From Microbacterium sp. 11MF (lineage in GTDB: Bacteria; Actinomycetota; Actinomycetes; Actinomycetales; Microbacteriaceae): a DNA stretch of 64,000 nucleotides. Both the position numbers and the translations under genes were made by a program. This document shows positions 50,255 to 58,611 of the stretch, one piece after another. The stretch is taken from the NCBI RefSeq assembly GCF_000383475.1, contig NZ_KB911461.1, positions 372,001 through 436,000 on the forward strand. The letters run 5' to 3'. Positions within the stretch are counted from its first letter, which is position 1. Each line of letters starts with the position of its first letter. The notes below the pieces were generated by a model, which worked only from the letters and a program-made list of their open reading frames with translations, was not told the origin of the DNA and did not search any database.

Positions 50255-52054
50255 TCAGCGGAGGCTGAGGTCAGACCCGGTCGGGTCGCACGACGCGTCG
50301 ACGATCGGCGACCGCGACGCGTCGGCCGTCGGGGTGACCCACGCCTCAGCCTCTCGGATGTCGGTGTCGGCGACGACGTCGATGCTCACGGACTCGGTCT
50401 CGCCCGGCTTGAGGTCGAACGTGTACGAGAGCACCTGGCGGCCGTCGATCATGGCACCGCCGAAGCCGGCGCCCGTCGAGGTGGTGGAGGGTCCGATCGC
50501 GAAGCCCGCGGGCAGGTAGACCTCGCCGACGACGCGGGCGATGCCTTCGGGGACTCCGTATGAACCTGCACCGGTGATGTACTCGGGCAGTGATGTCGCC
50601 GCGTCGGCGGGAACGGTGTTGGTCAGCGTGACCTGCAGCGAGAGCGTCCGCGGGGTCGAGCCGGTGCCGCAGCCCGACCAGCTCAGCTGCACGTCGGGTG
50701 TCACGTAGTAGTCCATCTTCGAGCCCGTGCCGTCGTTGAAGTAGACGCCCATGCGCGCCGTGTCGGCGGTGCTCTGCACCGGCTCGCCCGCCAGCGTCGT
50801 GCCGGCGAGGACCGTCTCGTCCGCCTTCTTCGCGCTCCACAGGTAGAGGCGGTGCTCGGAGCCCGCACGGCCCAGCGCGGTGATGAGGGCGCCGGGGTTC
50901 ACATCGCCCTTCGTGAGGGCGGTGAAGACGGCGCCCGCGGCGGCCGAGAACACCAGGTCCTGCTGGTCGGCATCCGGGTAGCGGATGTACACCTCGTTGA
51001 GGAGGAAACCCGCCGCGTTCTCACTCGTGAGCACGTCGCCCGTCGGGAGGGTCACCGGTCCCGTGGCCTTCAGCAGATACGACAGCGCCACGGGGTCGAT
51101 GGACATGACGCCGTCGGCCGTCACACCGTTGCGTTTCGCGAACTCCGTCGCGAGCTGGGACGTCAGGCGGAAGTCGGGTACCTGTGTGATGTTCTGAAGG
51201 AAGCGGCCGGGCTTGGCGTTGTAGATCGTGCGGTAGTCGCCGAGATCGAGCACGGAGTCCGGGTAGGACGGGATGCCGCGGGCCTGGATCTGCTCGCCCA
51301 GGGCGAGCGCTCCGTCCTTCGCGACAATGGGGGTCATCGACCCGACGATCCCGCCGAGCGTCCGCCATTCGGAGTTGTTCTGCACGAGCAGCAGGTGGGT
51401 GCGGGGGCCATCCGCGCCGAGCATCGACGGCAGCAGGGCGCTGGCGCGCGCGAGGGCGTCGGTCCCCGAGGCGACCTCCGACAGCAGCCCGCCGAGCTTG
51501 TCGACGGCATCCGCGATGGGGGTGACGAGGGGAGTGCGGTCGATCGATGCGACGTCGTCGCGAGCGGATGCCGCGACCTTCGCCGCCTTTGCTGCGGGGT
51601 CGGCGAGCGCCGAGAAGACGGCTGTGTCGATGCGTCCGTCGACGGGGACGAACGCTGTCACGCCGAAGCCGCCGGCCACCGAGGCGATCGGACGCGCTGT
51701 GCCGTTCACGACCTCGTCCACCGCCTCAGCGACATCGGCGACGGCGGCCAGCTGCGGCCCGATCCACGGCACTCCCTCGGCTCCCTGCCAGATGGGGTCG
51801 GACGTCAGCGACCGGGCGTTCGACGTGTCTTCGGCGAGGTCGTCGAGTGCGGCTTGCGCGGCGCTCAGGTTGTCGATGTCCTTGGCGATCGCGGGCGCCT
51901 TCTGCTGCGCGGCCGAGAGGTGCCAGTAGGCGAGGTAGCCGCGCACCCCGAGCCATCCGATCGCGAAGACGAGCAGCAGCAGCGCGAGCCCGAGGACCCA
52001 GACGACGACGCGGCCGGCGGTGCGGGCGGCGGGAGGGAGGAAAGTCTCGGGCAT
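50255..52054 (-). CDS. DUF4012 membrane-anchored protein, second copy
   Basis: This 599-residue protein is a paralogue of the protein at 16913. It has a membrane helix (VVVWVLGLALLLLVFAIGWL) after a short cytoplasmic tail, and a long extracytoplasmic part with HLLLVQNNSEWRTLGGIVGS, the family hallmark, and DGVMSIDPVALSYLLKATGP. A C-terminal domain of beta strands contains a possible Cys pair. I set the start at 52054, because a TAGGAT -10 box lies 7 bases upstream (leaderless spacing); an ATG at 52060 overlaps that spacing less well. Function is unknown; both copies lie in exopolysaccharide loci that also contain an initiating sugar transferase. Confidence 0.83.
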   Translation of the reverse strand: MPETFLPPAARTAGRVVVWVLGLALLLLVFAIGWLGVRGYLAYWHLSAAQQKAPAIAKDIDNLSAAQAALDDLAEDTSNARSLTSDPIWQGAEGVPWIGPQLAAVADVAEAVDEVVNGTARPIASVAGGFGVTAFVPVDGRIDTAVFSALADPAAKAAKVAASARDDVASIDRTPLVTPIADAVDKLGGLLSEVASGTDALARASALLPSMLGADGPRTHLLLVQNNSEWRTLGGIVGSMTPIVAKDGALALGEQIQARGIPSYPDSVLDLGDYRTIYNAKPGRFLQNITQVPDFRLTSQLATEFAKRNGVTADGVMSIDPVALSYLLKATGPVTLPTGDVLTSENAAGFLLNEVYIRYPDADQQDLVFSAAAGAVFTALTKGDVNPGALITALGRAGSEHRLYLWSAKKADETVLAGTTLAGEPVQSTADTARMGVYFNDGTGSKMDYYVTPDVQLSWSGCGTGSTPRTLSLQVTLTNTVPADAATSLPEYITGAGSYGVPEGIARVVGEVYLPAGFAIGPSTTSTGAGFGGAMIDGRQVLSYTFDLKPGETESVSIDVVADTDIREAEAWVTPTADASRSPIVDASCDPTGSDLSLR

Positions 52055-52105
52055 CGGCATGATCCTACGGTGACGCCGTGACGGACAGGTGTGGGGGATC
52101 GGAGA

Positions 52106-53236
52106 TCAGGGCGCGAACACCGCGCGCTCCCACCTGTCGCCACCCGAGACCTGCGCGTGCGCGGCGGCGTCGGCCGCCGCGGCGCAGAGCTTGTCGAGGT
52201 CGTAGTCGGCGAGCGGTGCTGCCGCGACCCCGATGCTCGCAGAGAGGCGGATGGGGACGGACGACTGGTCGGTGAGCGTGCCGATCTGCTCGAGCAGCCG
52301 GGACAGGTAACCCCGCACGGCCGTGTCGGGGCGCGGCAGGAGGACGAGGACCTGCGTCGGCGACACGACATGGACGTCGGCCTCGGGCGGCATGACGTCA
52401 CGGATGTCGCTCATGAAGCGCGCGGAGATCCGCTGGAAGGCCCGGCCGCTCGAGGCCTCGAGGAGTTCGGTCGGGTCGTCGAGGCGCACATCGATCAGCG
52501 ACCACCAACGGTCGTCGGCCTTCTTCGCCCGGGAGAGGCGGTCGCGCGCGATGCTGAAGAAGTCGACCGTCTGCTGGTGCTCGGGCTTCGATGCGCCGCG
52601 GCGCACGAGGTAGAGCAGCGTGACGAGCGCGCAGACGAAGTAGAGCAGGGCGACGAGTTCGTTGAGGTCGTAGAGGTCCCTCATGTCGGACTCGGTCTGG
52701 CCGATCGTCCCCCGAGCGAGCCGCATGACGCCGTCGACCGCGACGACGACGGCCAGGCCCACGAAGCCGAAAGAGACGACGAGCAGAGGCAGTGCCATCT
52801 CCCTCTCGGCCTTGCGAAGCCTCAGCAGCTCCCACGCGGTCAACCCTCCGGTCACGGCCGCCATGAAGAAGGCGAGGCGGAAGAGGGGACCGTAGACGGG
52901 GGTCTCCGCGGCGAGTCCCAAGGCGATGGTGAAGGCGCTGAACACGACGATCGTCGGGATCAGCATGATCGGCTCGCGCCCGCGTCGCGCCCGCAGGCCG
53001 ACCCATGTGTAGGCGGCGGCGCACAGGATCGGCCCGTGTGCCGCTCCCCGCAGCGGCTCGGAACCGATCTGGTCGGCCGCGACGAGCAGGTAGCAACTGA
53101 GCATCGCCAGCGCGAAGCCCGCCGACCAGATGGATGCCGCGCGCCCGGGGAACGGCAGGAAGCCGAGGCCGATCATCATGATCGTGCAGGTGGTGGCGAT
53201 CGCGACGAGGACGATCGTCACATCGATGTGGGTCAT
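52106..53236 (-). CDS. Membrane protein with degenerate GGDEF domain
   Basis: This 376-residue protein has an N-terminal part of about seven membrane helices (1-215) and a C-terminal domain (about 225-376) with the GGDEF fold. The end of the domain is typical (SVPIRLSASIGVAAAPLADY, then a helix AAADAAAHAQ), but the GGDEF signature itself reads HVVSPTQVLVLLP. It therefore should not make cyclic di-GMP. It may bind a nucleotide or act as an inactive sensor. The start overlaps the histidine kinase stop by four bases, so the two are coupled and probably work together. Confidence 0.75.
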   Translation of the reverse strand: MTHIDVTIVLVAIATTCTIMMIGLGFLPFPGRAASIWSAGFALAMLSCYLLVAADQIGSEPLRGAAHGPILCAAAYTWVGLRARRGREPIMLIPTIVVFSAFTIALGLAAETPVYGPLFRLAFFMAAVTGGLTAWELLRLRKAEREMALPLLVVSFGFVGLAVVVAVDGVMRLARGTIGQTESDMRDLYDLNELVALLYFVCALVTLLYLVRRGASKPEHQQTVDFFSIARDRLSRAKKADDRWWSLIDVRLDDPTELLEASSGRAFQRISARFMSDIRDVMPPEADVHVVSPTQVLVLLPRPDTAVRGYLSRLLEQIGTLTDQSSVPIRLSASIGVAAAPLADYDLDKLCAAAADAAAHAQVSGGDRWERAVFAP

Positions 53237-54870
53237 CGCTCGTCCCCCTCTTCGCGGCCGGCGGCGGGCAGACGGACCGTGACGGTCGTCCCGTGTCCGA
53301 GAGCGCTCTCCACCGTGATGCTACCCCCGTGGCTTTCGACGATCTCGCGCGCGATGCCCATGCCGAGCCCGGTGCCCGGCACGCCGCCTTCCTGCACGGT
53401 CTGCGCGCGGAAGTACGGGGTGAACACCCGCTCGACGTCGTCGGGCGACATGCCGATGCCCTCGTCGGCGACGGTCACGGCGCCCCAGCCGTCCTCGTCG
53501 ACCGCGGCCACGACGCGGAGCGTTCCCCGGTCGCTGTACTTGATCGCATTGCTGATGATGTTGTCGATGACCTGCCGCAGGCGGAACTCGTCGCCGTCGA
53601 CCTCGATCGGGCCCGCCACGACGGCATCGATCGTCAGGGCGGAGGCGGATGCCGCCGGCTCGAACGCCTCGATCGATGCGGTGACCAGCTGGGCGACATC
53701 GAAGCGGGCGCGGGGGTCGTCGGCATCCGTCGACTGCGCCAGCAGGCCTTGGATGAGGGTGAGCATGCGCTCGCTCGCGGACTCGATGACGTCGACGTGG
53801 TCGCGCTGCGCGGGGGTCAGCGGGTCGCCTTCGAGAAGAAGGTCGGCGTGCCCGAGGATCGCGGTCAGCGGGTTGCGCAGCTCGTGGGCGACGACCCGGG
53901 TGACGTGGGGGCGCTCGCGCTGCGCGTCGGCGACCGCTGTGAGGTCTTCCAGCTCGACGACGAAGGTCTCCTCTCCCAGGGAGTTGGCGCCGGCGGGGCG
54001 GATCGAGAGCCCGAGGGCGCGCCAGGTGCCGGTGCGGTCGAAGAGCCACAGTCGCTCGCCCGAGACGGTCTCGCCGCGACCGGCGCGGGCGATCGCGGTC
54101 TCGGAGGGGGCCAGGGCGCGACCGCGGTAGCCGGTGTACTCGACGGCGCCGCCGACCGGGAAGCGCAGATCCTGGGTGTCGAGGGAGTACAGCGATCGGT
54201 AGGCGGCATTCGCCGAGACGATCTCTCCCCCGGGGGCGACCCGTGCGAGCGCGACGGAGATGGAGTCGAAGACCGCGTTCACGCGCTGTTCGGCCGACTG
54301 GACGCGGTGGACCGTGGTGGACAGACGGCGGGCCTGATTGCGCGCGAGGTCGCGGAACGCGCGGGTGCGCTGGGAGCCGACCGAGATGGTGATCGCGAGG
54401 AACGCCAGCGCCAGCAGGATGATCAGCAGGTCGACGAGCACAGCAGCCGAGAAGTCCCAGTGGGACGGGTCGGTGAGGTTCATGAGTGCGACGGCGCTCA
54501 GCGAGGTGACGATCTCGACGGTGCCGTAATACGTCGCGATCCACGCGATCGGGAACACCCACAGGTAGCCGAGGCTCGGCTGGCTGAGGCTCAGGAATCC
54601 GATGGCGACGATGTCGACGAGTGGCAGCACGAAGGCGGAGTGCTTCGAGGTGCGCGCCCACGGCGTGACGAGGGTCGTGATCGAGGCGATCACGATGACG
54701 AGGATGCCGACGAGGTATCCCGGCGTCGCGAGGAGGCTGACGTCGAGGACGCCCACGGCGACGGTGATGGCCACCACACTGAACGTGAAGATCAGCTGCC
54801 ACTGCCACACCGAACGCACACGGGTGCCGATCAGTTGACTGTCGGCCCAGCGGCTTTCGATCGTCGGCAT
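53233..54870 (-). CDS. Sensor histidine kinase with PAS domain
   Basis: This 545-residue kinase has about six membrane helices in its first 170 residues, a PAS-like domain (about 200-315: VFDSISVALARVAPGGEIVS), a HisKA region with RVVAHELRNPLTAILGHADL (phospho-accepting His329), and a HATPase domain with N-box NIISNAIKYSD, VADEGIGMSPDD and GTGLGMGIAREIVES. The start was set at MPTIESRWADSQ; the long frame upstream has implausible composition. The next gene, a degenerate GGDEF protein, overlaps its stop. No response regulator is adjacent in the same operon. Confidence 0.9.
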   Translation of the reverse strand: MPTIESRWADSQLIGTRVRSVWQWQLIFTFSVVAITVAVGVLDVSLLATPGYLVGILVIVIASITTLVTPWARTSKHSAFVLPLVDIVAIGFLSLSQPSLGYLWVFPIAWIATYYGTVEIVTSLSAVALMNLTDPSHWDFSAAVLVDLLIILLALAFLAITISVGSQRTRAFRDLARNQARRLSTTVHRVQSAEQRVNAVFDSISVALARVAPGGEIVSANAAYRSLYSLDTQDLRFPVGGAVEYTGYRGRALAPSETAIARAGRGETVSGERLWLFDRTGTWRALGLSIRPAGANSLGEETFVVELEDLTAVADAQRERPHVTRVVAHELRNPLTAILGHADLLLEGDPLTPAQRDHVDVIESASERMLTLIQGLLAQSTDADDPRARFDVAQLVTASIEAFEPAASASALTIDAVVAGPIEVDGDEFRLRQVIDNIISNAIKYSDRGTLRVVAAVDEDGWGAVTVADEGIGMSPDDVERVFTPYFRAQTVQEGGVPGTGLGMGIAREIVESHGGSITVESALGHGTTVTVRLPAAGREEGDER

Positions 54871-54911
54871 AAGGGCTCCGCCGCCAGTGTGGCACGGATT
54901 GCGCACGGGCG

Positions 54912-56423
54912 TCAGAAAGCGGTGTCTCCCGGAGCGAGCGCGGCGCGCGCCGTCTTGACGAGGATGACGAAATCGCCGACGAGGGTCCAGTTCTCGACGT
55001 ACGACAGGTCGAGGCGCACCGATTCCTCCCACGACAGCGACGATCGGCCGCTGACCTGCCAGAGGCCCGTGATGCCGGGCTTCACGAGGAACCGGCGGTG
55101 GACGTGGTCCGAGTACAGCTCGACCTCGCGGGGCAGCGGCGGGCGCGGCCCGACGAGCGACATCGATCCGCCGATCACGTTGAACAGCTGGGGGAGCTCG
55201 TCGAGGCTGAGCCTGCGCATGATGCGCCCGATGGGGGTGACCCGCGGATCGTTCTTCATCTTGAAGAGGACGGCGTTGCCGGCATCCCGATCCTGCTCCA
55301 TGAGGGCCGCGAGCCGGTCTTCGGCGTCGGTCACCATCGAGCGGAACTTCAGCATCGTGAACTCGCGGCCGCCGTGGCCGACCCGCGTCTGCCGGAACAG
55401 CACGGGGCCGGGGCTCGAGAGGCGGATCGAGATGGCGAGGAAGGCGAGGAGCGGGCTGATGACGGCGACGCCGAGCGAGGCGGCGCTGACGTCCATGACG
55501 CGCTTCAAGACGCGCTGTCCGCCGCTGAAGCGCGGCGTCTCGACGTGGAGCAGGGGGAGGCCGGCGACGGGCCGGCTGCTGATGCGGGGGCCGGCGATGT
55601 CGGCGATGCCGGGCGCGATGACGAGGTGCTGACGCCCTGCTTCGAGGCTCCAGGAGATCTCCTTGACCTTGTCGGCGGGCAGCTCGTCGGTGCTCGTGAT
55701 GACGACGGTGTCGGCCGAGGTCGCCGCCATCGCGTCGCCGAGCGCCGAGATCGATCCGATGATCGGGATGTCGGTGCCCTCGATCGTGTCTGCGACGGCG
55801 CCGCCGGGTACGCAGGCGCCGACGACGTAGTAGCCCGCGCTCGGCGTCCGCAGCAACTCGTTGGCGATGTCGATGACCGAGCGCCGCGATCCGACGAGGA
55901 GCACGCGGGCCGAGAACGCGCCGCTGCGCCGCTGGGCGATGAGCCACTGGCGCCAGAGCCAGCGTTCGAACAGCAGGATGAGGATGCCGAGGGGCAGGCT
56001 GATCAGCAGGAAGCCCCGGGCGACCTCGGTCTGGGTGAGGAACGCGACGATCGCGATCACGCCGAAGAGCGTGACGCTGGAACGGGCGGTGCGGGCGTAC
56101 TCGGCCGAGCCGGCACCGATGACCCGGTGGTCGCGGGTGTCGGCGAGGCTGAGGGTGAGCATCCACAGGAGGATGAGGGCTGTCGAGAAGCCCCAGTACG
56201 AGACCTCGCCGGCGACGCGCCCCGCTTGGATCGCGAGGTCGGCTGCGCCGAGGCCGAACCAGGCGAGCTGCGTGCCGTAGACGACCCAGATGAGCACGAG
56301 CAGGTCGCTGATCCACAGCCGCCGAGCGTAGGTGCGGCGCCAGCGTTTGACGGGTTCCTCGTGACGCGCCCCCGTCGCCTTCTCGTCACTGCCCGTAGAT
56401 TTCGATGTCATCGTGATCGCCAT
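54912..56423 (-). CDS. Polyprenyl-phosphate sugar-1-phosphate transferase (second copy)
   Basis: This 503-residue enzyme has four N-terminal membrane helices, a CoA-binding-like Rossmann domain (ARVLLVGSRRSVIDIANELL) and a C-terminal bacterial sugar transferase domain (about 310-500) with KFRSMVTDAEDRLAALME, SLDELPQLFNVIGGSMSLVG, PRPPLPREVELY and GLWQVSGRSSLSWEESVRLD. It starts a lipid-linked oligosaccharide chain. The ATG at 56423 was chosen because GGGGAG is 8 to 12 bases upstream; the frame extends further with no support. It is closely similar in architecture to the enzyme at 18783 and is flanked by two histidine kinase genes. Confidence 0.92.
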   Translation of the reverse strand: MAITMTSKSTGSDEKATGARHEEPVKRWRRTYARRLWISDLLVLIWVVYGTQLAWFGLGAADLAIQAGRVAGEVSYWGFSTALILLWMLTLSLADTRDHRVIGAGSAEYARTARSSVTLFGVIAIVAFLTQTEVARGFLLISLPLGILILLFERWLWRQWLIAQRRSGAFSARVLLVGSRRSVIDIANELLRTPSAGYYVVGACVPGGAVADTIEGTDIPIIGSISALGDAMAATSADTVVITSTDELPADKVKEISWSLEAGRQHLVIAPGIADIAGPRISSRPVAGLPLLHVETPRFSGGQRVLKRVMDVSAASLGVAVISPLLAFLAISIRLSSPGPVLFRQTRVGHGGREFTMLKFRSMVTDAEDRLAALMEQDRDAGNAVLFKMKNDPRVTPIGRIMRRLSLDELPQLFNVIGGSMSLVGPRPPLPREVELYSDHVHRRFLVKPGITGLWQVSGRSSLSWEESVRLDLSYVENWTLVGDFVILVKTARAALAPGDTAF

Positions 56424-56505
56424 CGTTTCGCCACTCCCCGCGAGACGTGAAACTCCCCTTGCGCGGAAACTACCAGCAGCGTGTGACGCTCGTGTGTCCA
56501 ACCCG

Positions 56506-58152
56506 TCATGCAGCGCCACCGTCCGTCAGCGCCGGCAGGCGGAGCGCCGCCGAGACGCCGTGGCCCACGTCGGACGAGAGGGTGACGTCGCCGCCGTTGC
56601 GGCGGGCGAGGTCGCGGGCACTGCCGAGACCGAGGCCCAGCCCGCCCGCCCCGCGGCCCTCGGCCTCGGGGCCGCGGTAGAACCGGTCGAAGGCGTGCTG
56701 CAGAGTCGTGGGCGACATCCCGGGGCCGTCGTCGGTGACGGTGATCAACACGTCGTCGTCGATGCGGGAGGCGGAGATGGCGATGGTGCCGTTCTCGGCG
56801 AAGGTGACGGCGTTCGAGACGAGGTAGGTCAGCGCGCGTTCGACGTCGATGGGGGCCGCGCGGGCGACGAGGCCGCTGGCCACCGTGACGATGGACGCGT
56901 GGCGGGCGGCGGCATCCGTCGCGAAGACGGCCCTCACCCGCTCCATGAGCGGGTCGACGGCGACCGCGTCGGAGGCGCTCGCCTCCCGCGACTCGATGAG
57001 GCCGTCGACAAGGGTCGTGAGGCGATCGGCACCGCGGCGGACCTTCGCGATCCACCCGCGTTGCACGTCGTCGAGGTCGGTGTCGAGCAGCAAGTCGGTG
57101 TAGCCGACGATGTTCGTGAGGGGCGTCCGCAGCTCGTGGCTGGTGGTTGTCGCGAAATCCTCGCGCTGGCGCTGCAGCTCGAGCTGTGCGGCGAGGGCCG
57201 CGACGCGGGCGCGCTCGGCTTGGGCCACGTCCTCGGCGGCGCGGAGGGCGAGGTTCGCGTTCATGCGGCTTTCGTAGCGCGCGACGGAGACGAGCAGGGT
57301 GAACACGCCCACCGTGCTCATGAAGATGACGAGGTCGACGGGGGCGATTCGGGACTCGGCGAGGTCGAAGCCGAAGGAGCCGCCGGCGGTGAGGGCGAGC
57401 AGCAGCGCGGCGATGGAGATGACGAGCGACTGCAGGATCGCGGTGCGCAGGGGGAAGCGCAGGCACCCGGCGGCGAGCACAGCAAAGACGAGGAAGCTCA
57501 GGTTCGTCGCTCCGCCGGGTCCGAACGTCAAGAGGAGCGTGGGCACTGTGACGGCGGCGTGTGCGGCGAGCTCGCCGGCCTGTGGCGGGCGACCTTCGCG
57601 GGGCGGGAGGACCGCGAGTGCGCCGATCAGCATGGTCGCGGAGCTGTGCGAAGCGAAGGCCACGAGGGCGACGGAGGGGAACGACGACCCGACCAGCAGG
57701 GAGCCGGCCGCGGCGATCGTCAGTCCCAGCACGGCCGCTCCGATGAGGGATGCCGCGACGAACCGCACGGCACGCGTGAGGGTCGTGAGGCGGAAGCCGC
57801 CGTCGTGGCGTCCGATCACCGAGAGGAGGACGGCGACCTCCATCGTGTTGCAGAACCCGTACAGCAGCGCCACCGACAATGGCCTGCCGACGAGGGCGTT
57901 GCTGGTCGAGGTGGCGACGAAAGTGGCGAGCAGAGCCCATCGCCGCTCGCCCGGCTTCGCCCGGAGCGCGAACCATGCGCAGGCACCCGCGGCGGGCCAC
58001 CACCAGGCGATCGGGAGTCCCGGCGCCTGCAGGGTCAGGCCGACCATGCCCAGCGCGACGATGACGACGGGAGTGGCGATCCAGAACGACCAGCGCCGCG
58101 ACCGTGACGACGCCGGGGAAGGCGCCTTCCCCGCTGCGGTCGGAGTCGTCAC
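56506..58152 (-). CDS. Sensor histidine kinase with MASE1-like membrane domain
   Basis: This 548-residue kinase has an N-terminal MASE1-like domain of about eight helices (GLPIAWWWPAAGACAWFALR near its start), a helix with AARALERAR-like coiled coil (ARYESRMNANLALRAAEDVA), HisKA with FATTTSHELRTPLTNIVGYT (His339), and HATPase with YLVSNAVTFAENGT, VTDDGPGMSP and GLGLGLGSARDLARRNG. The start is GTG, with TACGGT 6 bases upstream as a leaderless-type -10 box. It is divergent from a CheY-like regulator, its likely partner. Confidence 0.9.
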   Translation of the reverse strand: MTTPTAAGKAPSPASSRSRRWSFWIATPVVIVALGMVGLTLQAPGLPIAWWWPAAGACAWFALRAKPGERRWALLATFVATSTSNALVGRPLSVALLYGFCNTMEVAVLLSVIGRHDGGFRLTTLTRAVRFVAASLIGAAVLGLTIAAAGSLLVGSSFPSVALVAFASHSSATMLIGALAVLPPREGRPPQAGELAAHAAVTVPTLLLTFGPGGATNLSFLVFAVLAAGCLRFPLRTAILQSLVISIAALLLALTAGGSFGFDLAESRIAPVDLVIFMSTVGVFTLLVSVARYESRMNANLALRAAEDVAQAERARVAALAAQLELQRQREDFATTTSHELRTPLTNIVGYTDLLLDTDLDDVQRGWIAKVRRGADRLTTLVDGLIESREASASDAVAVDPLMERVRAVFATDAAARHASIVTVASGLVARAAPIDVERALTYLVSNAVTFAENGTIAISASRIDDDVLITVTDDGPGMSPTTLQHAFDRFYRGPEAEGRGAGGLGLGLGSARDLARRNGGDVTLSSDVGHGVSAALRLPALTDGGAA

Positions 58153-58200
58153 GCGTACACCGTACAGCGCGCGTGTGTCGCGTATAGTCACACGCAACGG

Positions 58201-58250
58201 TCGATGTCTCGATCGACTAGCGAAAACAAGGTGGGTGCTCGATGTCTCGA
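58201..58250 (+). repeat. 12-base direct repeat at the response regulator start
   Basis: TCGATGTCTCGA occurs at 58201-58212 and again at 58239-58250, where it includes the ATG of the response regulator. Each copy is itself an imperfect palindrome. It may be an operator or simply chance overlap with coding sequence. Confidence 0.4.
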
Positions 58251-58610
58251 GTCCTTGTGGTGGAAGACGACGTGGACGTCGCCTCACTCTTGACCCACGT
58301 CCTCGCCTCCGTCGGACACGACGTCGAGGTGGCCCACGACGGCGGCGCCGGGCTCGAGCTGGCGTACGAGAAGCATCCCGACATGGTGATCCTCGACTGG
58401 ATGATGCCCATCAAGACGGGCATCGAGGTGTGCTCGACCCTGCGGTCCGACCCCGAGTTCTCGTCGACGCGCATCATGATGCTGACGGCGCGCTCCTCGC
58501 CGCAGGACGTCGCCCAGGCGCAGGCGGCCGGCGTCGACGACTACGTCGTCAAGCCGTTCACGCCGCGGCAGCTGCGCGAGCGCGTGGCGACGCTGCTGCA
58601 GGCCGGCTGA
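58242..58610 (+). CDS. CheY-like single-domain response regulator
   Basis: This 122-residue receiver domain has the acidic pair in VLVVEDDVDVASLL, phosphoryl site Asp52 in MVILDWMMPIKTG, the Thr of LTARSSP and Lys in DYVVKPFTPRQL. It has no output domain, so it may relay phosphate to another protein or regulate by binding. It is divergent from the MASE1-like kinase, and AAGGTGGG precedes its ATG. TATAGT at 58183-58188 is a fair -10 box. The C-terminus ends shortly before the convergent kinase-like gene. Confidence 0.93.
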   Translation: MSRVLVVEDDVDVASLLTHVLASVGHDVEVAHDGGAGLELAYEKHPDMVILDWMMPIKTGIEVCSTLRSDPEFSSTRIMMLTARSSPQDVAQAQAAGVDDYVVKPFTPRQLRERVATLLQAG

Positions 58611-58611
58611 C

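Noticed and set aside
54900-56316. Long N-terminal extension of the PAS-domain kinase frame
   Set aside because: The residues are Arg-, Pro- and His-rich, overlap the sugar transferase in another frame, and the kinase has a plausible ATG at 54870.
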